Shown: in pieces, positions 24,036 to 31,257 of the stretch | Numbering within the stretch: position 1 is the stretch's first letter | Layout: each line of letters starts with the position of its first letter | Assembly (NCBI GenBank): GCA_949878885.1 | Contig: CATLBN010000018.1 | Coordinates: 1-39,849, forward strand | Length of the DNA: 39,849 bases | Reading direction: 5' to 3' | Source: an uncultured Clostridia bacterium | GTDB taxonomy: Bacteria > Bacillota > Clostridia > Christensenellales > Borkfalkiaceae | Program-made: the position numbers and the translations under genes | Notes under the pieces: model-generated | Seen by the model: the letters and a program-made list of their open reading frames with translations, nothing else | Databases searched by the model: none | What the model was told of the DNA's origin: nothing

Positions 24036-25067
24036 TTATCTTTGAACTCTGCCGGAGCCGTCGCCGCCTGCAAGCGCCTCTACTTCCTTACGGGAAACAA
24101 GGTTGAAATCGCCGGGGATTGTATGTTTCAAAGCCGAAGCCGCAACGCCGAATTCAAGCGCGGATTTAAAATCTTTTCCGTCCAAAAATCCCGTTATAAC
24201 GCCGCCGGCAAAGCTGTCGCCGCCGCCTACTCTGTCAACTATGGGCGAAATTCTGTATGTTTTGGAGTGATAAAATTCTTTTGTTTTACCGTCGTAAATG
24301 CACGCCGACCAACCGTTGTCGGAAGCGGAATGGCTTACGCGGAGTGAAGAAACCGCATACTTAAAGCCGAACTTTGCAACCATTTGTTCGAATATCGACT
24401 TATAACCGGCAAGCTCCAATTCGCCGCTTGTTACGTTTGTTTTACCGGGCTTAAAGCCAAGCACAAGTTCGGCGTCTTCCTCGTTGCCTATGCAAACGTC
24501 AACATATTTCATAAGTCCCGTCATAACCTTTTGAGCTTTTTCGCTGCTCCAAAGCTTTTTACGGAAGTTCAGGTCTACCGAAACGGTTACGCCGTGCTTT
24601 TTAGCCGCTTTAAGCGCTTCTTCGGTAAGCACCGCAGCGCTGTCGGAAACCGCCGGAGTTATGCCTGTAAAGTGAAACCAATCGGCGTCTTTGAATATAG
24701 CGTCAAAGTCAAAGTCCTTTGCCGTTGCAGTAGTTATGGAAGAATGGGCGCGGTCGTAAACGACTTTTGAAGGACGCATTGAAGCGCCCGTTTCAAGATA
24801 ATAAATACCCAATCTTTCGCCGCATTTAGCAATATGGCAAGTTTCTACGCCGTACTTTCTCAGCGCGGCTACTGCGCATTCGCCCAATTCGTTATCGGGA
24901 ACCGCAGTAACGAACTCCGCGTGATGACCGTAGTTTGCGCAAGATACCGCAACGTTGGCTTCGCCGCCGCCGTAATTTATATCAAACTCGTCCGCCTGAA
25001 TAAATTTTTCGTTGTTGGGTGTTGAAAGACGAAGCATAATTTCGCCCATAGTTACAATCTTTTTCAT
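24036..25067 (-). CDS. kdgK: 2-keto-3-deoxygluconate kinase
   Basis: 343 residues of the PfkB/ribokinase family. GGGEANVAVSCANYG (33-47) forms the sugar site, and the C-terminal DRVGGGDSFAGGV motif supplies the anion hole and catalytic aspartate. It phosphorylates KDG to KDPG, joining both uronate branches. The gene ends RVQR close to a proline-free tail and has an AAGGAG ribosome site. It lies 25 bp after the kdgA fusion gene. Confidence 0.93.
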   Translation of the reverse strand: MKKIVTMGEIMLRLSTPNNEKFIQADEFDINYGGGEANVAVSCANYGHHAEFVTAVPDNELGECAVAALRKYGVETCHIAKCGERLGIYYLETGASMRPSKVVYDRAHSSITTATAKDFDFDAIFKDADWFHFTGITPAVSDSAAVLTEEALKAAKKHGVTVSVDLNFRKKLWSSEKAQKVMTGLMKYVDVCIGNEEDAELVLGFKPGKTNVTSGELELAGYKSIFEQMVAKFGFKYAVSSLRVSHSASDNGWSACIYDGKTKEFYHSKTYRISPIVDRVGGGDSFAGGVITGFLDGKDFKSALEFGVAASALKHTIPGDFNLVSRKEVEALAGGDGSGRVQR

Positions 25068-25092
25068 TAATTTTCTCCTTAAAGCTTTTTAT

Positions 25093-26082
25093 TTATTTTT
25101 TAAGCACCAAATGCACCGCAAAGCCGCCGAATTCGTGCTTTAAATAAGCAACGTTCATTACGCCGTCAGCGTTGTATTTAATACTTGTTTCATCTACTTC
25201 GAATCCGCGGAATTTAAGCTGGTAAACCGCGCGTTTTACATTGTTTGCGGCAATAGCTATGTGTCCGTGCGTTCCTTTGAACGGCTGTTTCATCATTTCC
25301 ATATAGGTAGATGAAAAAACAGAGCTGTTGCCCACCTTTTTTTCAAAGCCGAAGGCTCTTTCGAATTCGTCCGCAACCGACTCCGCTTCGCCTGCGTCGG
25401 AACAGTTCAATCCTACGTGCACCATTGTAAACCCAAGCATTTTGTCGATTGCCTCGCGGCACAGTTTGGTTATACCTGCAAAATCTCCCGCCGCAAGATA
25501 AGAAGGCGGCACAATCCAGCTGCCGCCGCAGCAAACTATTTTTTTGTAAGCGAGATAACTGTTAAGGTTTTCCGCCGTAATACCGCCCGTGGGCATAAAC
25601 CGCATAGACGCATAGGGTCCGCACACCGCTTTGATATACGGCAAACCGCCTGCCTGCTCCGCAGGGAAAAACTTAACAAAATCAAGCCCAAGTTCCAACG
25701 CCTGTTCTATTTCGCTTGCCGAAGAAACGCCAGGAGCAAACGGCACGCCTTTTGTCAAGCAATGTTTTACTACCGCAGGGTTAAGTCCGGGAGCTACCAA
25801 AAACTTAGCTCCGGCCTTTATCGCAGCGTCCGCCTGCTCGCAAGTTAACACCGTTCCCGCGCCCACAAGCATATCGGGATAAGCTTTTGTCATTCTGCGT
25901 ATAACTTCGTCTGCCCCTGCCGCGCGGAAAGTAACTTCGGCGCAGTTTATGCCGCCGTCGCGCAAGGCTTTTGCAAGTTTTTCGGCGTCGTTTACGTTAT
26001 CCAACTTAATAACGGGCACAATGCCTATATTTTCAAGTTCGTCCGCAAGCGCGTTTATTTTATCTTTTACGTTAACTGCCAT
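25093..26082 (-). CDS. kdgA: KDPG aldolase fused to a C-terminal VOC-type domain
   Basis: 329 residues. Residues 1-215 are a full class I KDPG/KHG aldolase: E49 in AEVTFR, R53, GAGTVLT, and the Schiff-base lysine K137 in FVKFFPAE, then PTGGI. It splits KDPG into pyruvate and glyceraldehyde-3-phosphate. Residues 217-329 form a separate betaalphabeta-betabetabeta module starting FTMVHVGLN and containing GHIAIAANNVKRAVYQLKFRG, which fits a vicinal-oxygen-chelate (glyoxalase-like) fold. The single-domain enzyme is about 205-215 residues. The reading frame is continuous, so this is a true fusion. It is the first gene of the operon, with a GGAGG ribosome site. Confidence 0.92.
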   Translation of the reverse strand: MAVNVKDKINALADELENIGIVPVIKLDNVNDAEKLAKALRDGGINCAEVTFRAAGADEVIRRMTKAYPDMLVGAGTVLTCEQADAAIKAGAKFLVAPGLNPAVVKHCLTKGVPFAPGVSSASEIEQALELGLDFVKFFPAEQAGGLPYIKAVCGPYASMRFMPTGGITAENLNSYLAYKKIVCCGGSWIVPPSYLAAGDFAGITKLCREAIDKMLGFTMVHVGLNCSDAGEAESVADEFERAFGFEKKVGNSSVFSSTYMEMMKQPFKGTHGHIAIAANNVKRAVYQLKFRGFEVDETSIKYNADGVMNVAYLKHEFGGFAVHLVLKK

Positions 26083-26143
26083 AATCCTCCGTAAAACGGC
26101 GGCGGTAAGTCCGCACGTTTTTTGTCATTATTAAACAATTATT

Positions 26144-26172
26144 ATTATAATAAGGTTACGCGCGCAGGTCTA
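26144..26172 (-). promoter_or_regulatory. Promoter of the uronate catabolic operon
   Basis: On the minus strand: TAGACC, 17 bp, then TATAAT. The start would be near 26137, giving a leader of about 55 bases that carries a small GC hairpin and the GGAGG site. No dedicated operator palindrome is evident around it. The rest of the 26083-26290 gap holds this promoter and the kduD terminator. Confidence 0.65.
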
Positions 26173-26236
26173 TATACAAAACGGATATATTTATGTATTT
26201 TTGGGATATTTTTTCTTAAATTACGCAAAACAAAAA

Positions 26237-26272
26237 AATCCGCAAACGGTTAATTTAAACCCCTTGCGGATT
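26237..26272 (-). terminator. Terminator after kduD
   Basis: AATCCGCAA and TTGCGGATT pair around an 18-base loop, followed on the minus strand by a run of T. It isolates the GH43-to-kduD unit from the kdgA operon. Confidence 0.75.
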
Positions 26273-26290
26273 ATATTTTTAAATTAAAAC

Positions 26291-27043
26291 TTATCTGCTC
26301 AGCCAGCCGCCGTCAACCGCAACGGTAAAACCGTTTACGTAATCGGAAGCGCTTGAAGCAAGGAACACCGCCGCGCCTTCCAAATCCGCAGGGGTACCCC
26401 ACCTGCCTGCCGGAATACGCGCAAGAATGTCCGCGCTGCGTTCTTCGTCGTCGCGCAAAGCCTGCGTATTGTTGGTTGCCATATAGCCGGGCGCTATACC
26501 GTTTACATTTATTCCGTATTTAGCCCATTCGTTTGCAAGGGTCATAGTAATACCCTTTATAGCCGCCTTCGACGCCGTATAAGAAGGTACGCGGACCCCG
26601 CCTTGATAGGAAAGCATAGAAGCGATATTAATAATTTTACCGCCCGTTCCCTGCTTTATAAATCTTTTGGCTGCCGCCTGCGTTAAAAAGAATACCGTTT
26701 TTAAATTTACGTTTAAAACCGAATCCCAATTTTCTTCGGAAAACTCTATACTGTCCTGACGCTTAATTATCCCGGCGTTGTTTACCAAAATATCCACCCG
26801 TCCGAATTTTTCAACCGTTTCCGAAATTATTTTTTCAATAGGCTCTACAGTGCTTAAATCGGCGATAATGTTGTAAAACGCATCGCCCAGCATCTGCGCC
26901 GTTTCCGTGCTAGGTCGTCTGGAAACGCCTGCAACCTTTGCCCCCGCTTCCGCGAAAGCACGGCATATTCCCTGACCTAACCCCGTGTTACTGCCTGTTA
27001 CAACGGCAACTTTGCCGCTTAAACTAAACCTGTCTAAAATCAT
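26291..27043 (-). CDS. kduD: 2-deoxy-D-gluconate 3-dehydrogenase (DKI reductase)
   Basis: 250 residues, a short-chain dehydrogenase reducing 3-deoxy-D-glycero-2,5-hexodiulosonate to KDG. The cofactor motif TGSNTGLG (16-23), NNAG (88-91), and catalytic S142, Y155 and K159 (YTASK) are all present, as is the KduD-like start LDRFSLSGKVAVVTG. ATG 27043 follows a GGGGA ribosome site; the longer frame begins at a TTG without support. It has its own promoter but may also be read from the GH43 operon upstream. Its KduI partner lies in the neighbouring operon. Confidence 0.93.
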   Translation of the reverse strand: MILDRFSLSGKVAVVTGSNTGLGQGICRAFAEAGAKVAGVSRRPSTETAQMLGDAFYNIIADLSTVEPIEKIISETVEKFGRVDILVNNAGIIKRQDSIEFSEENWDSVLNVNLKTVFFLTQAAAKRFIKQGTGGKIINIASMLSYQGGVRVPSYTASKAAIKGITMTLANEWAKYGINVNGIAPGYMATNNTQALRDDEERSADILARIPAGRWGTPADLEGAAVFLASSASDYVNGFTVAVDGGWLSR

Positions 27044-27090
27044 AAATCCCCTTATCTCACAGCGCAAATTGCGCCGCTATCCGCCGAATT

Positions 27091-27119
27091 ATTTTAACAT
27101 ATAAAAATTTGATTTGCAA
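27091..27119 (-). promoter_or_regulatory. Promoter of kduD
   Basis: On the minus strand: TTGCAA, 17 bp, then TGT-TAAAAT (extended -10, 5 of 6), in the 90-bp gap after the deacetylase gene, where no terminator is seen. Confidence 0.5.
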
Positions 27120-27133
27120 TACACTTTTTAATT

Positions 27134-27985
27134 TTATTTGTCAAAAACAATTTCTTTACCTGCCGGAACGCAGTAAATTTTGCCTCTTATCTCCACGTAT
27201 ACCCCCATATATGTGGGGTTTTTGACCCTTTCGCCGTCTATGGAATAAATTAAAGAATTGTAAGCCGAAACATAATCGTATACTTCGCCGTTGGTTGCAA
27301 ACCAGCAATCGCCGCTTTGTGAAAGTTTTTTTGCGGCGTTTTCTATAACGTGCCAATTATTATTATCGTCGAATTCAAAGCTATGCCCCCATATATACAG
27401 CAGCCACGGCTCCCTTGCCTTTGTTTGGTCAAGCGGCGAATCGGTTAAAAACTTTTGCAAAAGCCCGTCTAACTGCGCGTCGTTATGATGGCACGTTGCT
27501 TTAAGTTTAAGCCAATTCTGCGGTATGGAAAAATCGTGCGTAACCTCCGTAGTTCTGGCATATGTAACGCCTAATTGTTTTAAAACCTGAATAATATCAT
27601 CGTTATAAGCCCCGTACGCATAAGCCATACCGCGCACTATGCGGCCGAACTTCCGTTCCAAATATTCACGGTTGTTAACAATTTCCGAAACCGCCTGTGC
27701 AAGCGGAACTTTGGTTAAAAACAAATGTCTTTGGCCGTGCAGCGCAATCTCGTGTCCGCAGCCGTTAAAAGCTTTGTACAGTCCGTCTTCGTCCAGCCGC
27801 CTCGTCCATTTTTTGCAAATCATATCCGGATTGCTTAAATTGAACGTGCACTTTAATCCGTATTTATCAAAAATTTTCATAAGCCGCAAATCGGCTTCCG
27901 CGCCGTCGTCGTAACTGAACGTAGCCGCCTTTGCCTTGCCGCCAGGAAAGCGCATATATTTTTCTTCGTGCATTTTCATCCACAT
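27134..27985 (-). CDS. Polysaccharide deacetylase-like protein (CE4/NodB fold), cytosolic
   Basis: 283 residues. The NodB metal-site motifs are visible: SYDDG (D26, D27) for the usual T/S-F-D-D-G and HGQRH (H83, H87) for H-x3-H, then a YAYGAYNDD stretch. There is no signal peptide or membrane helix. Most CE4 enzymes act outside the cell on chitin, peptidoglycan or xylan. A cytosolic version in a pectin/GH43 operon could deacetylate imported oligosaccharides, as pectin is often O-acetylated; that substrate is inferred. It has a GGAGG ribosome site and lies 12 bp after the MATE stop. Confidence 0.8.
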   Translation of the reverse strand: MWMKMHEEKYMRFPGGKAKAATFSYDDGAEADLRLMKIFDKYGLKCTFNLSNPDMICKKWTRRLDEDGLYKAFNGCGHEIALHGQRHLFLTKVPLAQAVSEIVNNREYLERKFGRIVRGMAYAYGAYNDDIIQVLKQLGVTYARTTEVTHDFSIPQNWLKLKATCHHNDAQLDGLLQKFLTDSPLDQTKAREPWLLYIWGHSFEFDDNNNWHVIENAAKKLSQSGDCWFATNGEVYDYVSAYNSLIYSIDGERVKNPTYMGVYVEIRGKIYCVPAGKEIVFDK

Positions 27986-27997
27986 AGTTATCCTCCG

Positions 27998-29599
27998 TTA
28001 TCGCTCCTCTGCAACGGGCGCCGCTTCGTCTTGGGCTTTATTATCTTCCGCAACGCTCTCTGACGTGTTTTTAGCTGTTTCTACATCCGCAACGTCCGAA
28101 GCAGCGTCTTTAACTTGCATAACTTCCGCATCGTCCGCCGCGGTTTGGGTTGTTTCTTCATCCGCCGCGCCTGCATTGCTTTCGATTATCAATCCCGAAG
28201 ATTGTTTCCATCTGCCGGATAAAAGCCTGCCTCCGAACAGCAAACCGCGCAATCCCCAATCGGAAACCATTCCTATCCAAAGCCCCATAGCGCCAAGACG
28301 GGCGCCTACCCAGTCGCACGTTAAAATATAACACAGCCCCACACGCATTAAAAGCATTGAAACAACCGCCGCAGCCATTACAAACCGCATGTCCGAATTG
28401 GCTTTAAGCATTGCCGGGAACGAAAACGAAAGCGGATAGGTAATAAATTGCAACGGCAGACAAAGATATAAACAGTTTTGGGCTATTTGTCTTGCCTCGC
28501 CGGAAATGTTATAAAAATTAAGCAAAAGAGGCGAAAGCGCAAACGTTACCGCAACGCACGCCGCATTGCCTACGTAAGATATGAAAAGCATTTTTTTCAT
28601 ATAATACTTAATCTGTTTTATATCGCCCGTACCTACAGCCTGACCGATAACCGTTAAAATTGCGGTATTTATGCCGTTGCCTACTATAGAACTTACTGTA
28701 TTTATATTGTAAGCAACCGAGTTTGCCGAAGTTTGGAAGTTGGTTACAACGCCGTCTACCACTACATTATAACTTGCAATGGAAATAAAAACTATAACCA
28801 AAATTTTGCCCAGCTGAAAAAAGCTGTTTTCTATGCCGCTGGGAATACCCAATTTCAAAATCTTTTTAAGCTGGGCGCCGTCGAAGCGGAACTTTGAAAA
28901 AACGGTTATGCGCACTGCGTTGGATTTGCACGTCATTAAATACAGCGTGAAAAACGCAGGAAAAATACGCGCGATGAGCGTGCCCAACGCAACGCCGGCA
29001 ATACCCAAATTGCAGGCATAAATAAATATTGCGTTAAATGCAACGTTCAAAATAAAACTTATAACGCCCGAAAGCATTGTGTTCATACTTTTGCGCTGCG
29101 CCCTTAAAAGCGCCGCGCAGGAATTGAAAATTGCAATAAACGGGAAAGAAGCGGCAATTATATAAAAATACAGGTAAGCATTGTTTAACGTATTTTCTCC
29201 GGCGCCGCCGAAAAGCAGGTTTATTATTTGATTATTAAGCGCTAAACACACCGCCGTCATTACAACGGAAATTATCGCCATTATTACTACAAGCTGTTTT
29301 GCGCTTTTGTTGGCTTCGTCAACCTTGCCAGCGCCCAACAGCTGGGAGGTTATAACCGCGCCGCCAACACCGAATGCCGAAAACAGATTTATAAGCAAAT
29401 GCGAAATTTGGTCAACATCGGTTATCGCAGTTAAAATGTCGTCTCCGGCGCCGCTTTTTGCATACGACGCCATAAGCCCGTCGATAACGCCCAATGACAT
29501 AGACAGAGCCGACTCTATACAAATAGGAATAATAAGCCAGGCAAGCGCTTTGGCGGTAAAAAGCGAATATTTTTGTTTTGTTTGTTTTACTGCTGTCAT
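27998..29599 (-). CDS. MATE-family transporter
   Basis: 533 residues with about 12 membrane helices and the MATE family pattern (IPICIESALSMSLGVIDGLM near the start, and GVGGAVITSQLLGAGKVDEA). MATE proteins exchange cations for organic substrates. The C-terminus carries an unusual acidic, Ala/Glu/Asp-rich tail of about 60 residues with no hydrophobic content. The gene overlaps the GH43 stop by four bases (ATGA), so it is translated together with a glycoside hydrolase. This suggests a sugar-linked or stress-export role rather than classic drug efflux. Confidence 0.9.
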   Translation of the reverse strand: MTAVKQTKQKYSLFTAKALAWLIIPICIESALSMSLGVIDGLMASYAKSGAGDDILTAITDVDQISHLLINLFSAFGVGGAVITSQLLGAGKVDEANKSAKQLVVIMAIISVVMTAVCLALNNQIINLLFGGAGENTLNNAYLYFYIIAASFPFIAIFNSCAALLRAQRKSMNTMLSGVISFILNVAFNAIFIYACNLGIAGVALGTLIARIFPAFFTLYLMTCKSNAVRITVFSKFRFDGAQLKKILKLGIPSGIENSFFQLGKILVIVFISIASYNVVVDGVVTNFQTSANSVAYNINTVSSIVGNGINTAILTVIGQAVGTGDIKQIKYYMKKMLFISYVGNAACVAVTFALSPLLLNFYNISGEARQIAQNCLYLCLPLQFITYPLSFSFPAMLKANSDMRFVMAAAVVSMLLMRVGLCYILTCDWVGARLGAMGLWIGMVSDWGLRGLLFGGRLLSGRWKQSSGLIIESNAGAADEETTQTAADDAEVMQVKDAASDVADVETAKNTSESVAEDNKAQDEAAPVAEER

Positions 29600-31104
29600 T
29601 TCTCTTTACCCACTCTGGCGTCGGTATTTACAACGCGGAAAAATTTAAACGTTGCATAACCCTTGCTTTGAGCGCTGCTTTTGGCATATATGCCTATCTT
29701 TGCGCCCGTCCATACGCCTTCGCTCGCATAAAATTTATGCGTGAAAGCGGTGCCGCCGAAAGTAAATTTATAGGTTAGCTTATTGGTATTTTCGTACTTT
29801 GCCGAAATTTGGAAAGCTACGTAACCGTCGTCGTACGGCTGACTTTTGGCAAGCGTTTCGTCATCGCTTCCGCCTATTTCTCCCTTGCGGATTTCAAGAT
29901 AATTTCTGCCGTCCCTGCGCACAACGCAAACGTAAGCGTACTGTTTGCCGAATACCGCAAAACCTGCCTCGTCGCCGTCTTCGGAAAGATTTAATTTGCA
30001 TTTGGTTTTAGCCGAAAAATTTAAACAGGCAACCTTCTGCATAAACAGCTGCGGCAGGTCAGAAAGCGAATTGCCCCCGTAATATGCGCAATTTAAGTGC
30101 AATCCGCCCCTTAAATTATACCAACTTTCATCACGGTTTGCAGGCGTTTGCCACACACGGGAAAGTACGCCGTCTTCAAATTCGTCGCATAAATTTATGC
30201 AGTATCCGGTTTTAACGTTAACGGGATATTCTCCTTCCGAAACAGGATTGCCGGGCAGATTGCCGTCGCTGCACTGTCCCAAAAATACCCAATCTCCGCG
30301 CCACTCGGCAGGCTGCAAATGCACCACTCTGCCGTAGGGTCCCATATCCTGAAAGTGCATAAAAGCCCATCTGTCTCCGCTGTCGTCCAAGTCTATCAAA
30401 GCTCCCTGATGAGGTCCGTTAACAGACGAGGAGCCCTGCACCATAATAATTTTGGTTTGATAAGGTCCGTAAATATTTTCCGACCTTAACGCAACTTGCC
30501 AGCCCGTTTTTACGCCGCCGGCAGGCGCCAGAATATAAAAATATTTGCCTTTTCTATAAAATTTGGGACCTTCGATATTGGGCGATAAATCGTGCCCGTC
30601 GTAAATCTTTTTGTAATTTTCCGCAGCCGTTTCCAAATTTTCGTCCGTTTCGAATACCGCCAATTCGGAGTTAAACCCTATGCGGCTTTTTACAAACGCA
30701 AACACCACGTAGCATTTGCCGTTATACCAAACGGGACAGGGGTCTTCGTAACCCTTGCCCTCCAAAAGCGGACGGAGCGGCGACCACTTGCCGTAAATAT
30801 CAGAGGTTTCCGAAACGAAAATGCCTTCGTCCGGAAACGGTATAAGACAGTAAAATTTGCCGCCGTGGTACCTTATAGAAGGCGCCCACGCGCCGTGCCC
30901 GTGGCAGACTTTATTAAAACGTTCGAACGGGATTTTGGGAAGCACATGGTTAATAAGTTCCCACTCAACCAAGTTTTTGGAATGCAGTACGGGTACTCCG
31001 GGCACGTGATTAAAGCTTGAAGCCACCATATAAAAATCATCGCCCACGCGTATTACGTCGGGGTCGGAATAATCGGATAAAATAACGGGATTGCGGTACT
31101 GCAT
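29596..31104 (-). CDS. GH43 beta-xylosidase/alpha-arabinofuranosidase
   Basis: 502 residues. A five-bladed propeller of GH43 occupies about 1-300, with catalytic D14 (YSDPDV), pKa-modulating D121 (YEDPCPVW) and general acid E178 (NIEGPKF). A C-terminal beta-sandwich of about 190 residues follows, as in GH43 xylosidases. There is no signal peptide, so it acts on imported oligomers. It most likely trims arabinose or xylose side chains of pectin or hemicellulose; the exact sugar is not decided. ATG 31104 has GGAGG upstream and lies 28 bases after the predicted transcription start. The longer frame (to 31167) would overlap the promoter. Confidence 0.9.
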   Translation of the reverse strand: MQYRNPVILSDYSDPDVIRVGDDFYMVASSFNHVPGVPVLHSKNLVEWELINHVLPKIPFERFNKVCHGHGAWAPSIRYHGGKFYCLIPFPDEGIFVSETSDIYGKWSPLRPLLEGKGYEDPCPVWYNGKCYVVFAFVKSRIGFNSELAVFETDENLETAAENYKKIYDGHDLSPNIEGPKFYRKGKYFYILAPAGGVKTGWQVALRSENIYGPYQTKIIMVQGSSSVNGPHQGALIDLDDSGDRWAFMHFQDMGPYGRVVHLQPAEWRGDWVFLGQCSDGNLPGNPVSEGEYPVNVKTGYCINLCDEFEDGVLSRVWQTPANRDESWYNLRGGLHLNCAYYGGNSLSDLPQLFMQKVACLNFSAKTKCKLNLSEDGDEAGFAVFGKQYAYVCVVRRDGRNYLEIRKGEIGGSDDETLAKSQPYDDGYVAFQISAKYENTNKLTYKFTFGGTAFTHKFYASEGVWTGAKIGIYAKSSAQSKGYATFKFFRVVNTDARVGKEK

Positions 31105-31138
31105 ATTACATCCTCCGTAAACTTTAATATTGTGTGCC

Positions 31139-31167
31139 ATTATAACACCAATAAACAAAATTATCAA
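31139..31167 (-). promoter_or_regulatory. Promoter of the GH43-MATE-deacetylase operon
   Basis: On the minus strand: TTGATA (5 of 6), 17 bp, then TGT-TATAAT, an extended perfect -10. It fixes the GH43 start downstream of it. Confidence 0.7.
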
Positions 31168-31203
31168 GGGTTTGAGCAGCGGATAAATAATTTCACATTG
31201 GTA

Positions 31204-31239
31204 AAAAACGGATAAACGGTTAACCGTTTATCCGTTTTT
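31204..31239. terminator. Bidirectional terminator after the alpha/beta hydrolase gene
   Basis: A perfect 36-bp palindrome with 18-base arms (AAAAACGGATAAACGG... and complement) centred on TTAA, with T-runs on both strands. It separates the hydrolase operon from the GH43 operon promoter. Confidence 0.85.
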
Positions 31240-31257
31240 GTTTTTTATTTAAATATT

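Noticed and set aside
31204-31239. Long palindrome as an insertion-sequence end
   Set aside because: It has T-runs on both sides, lies directly after a stop codon and has no transposase or target duplication. It is a terminator.
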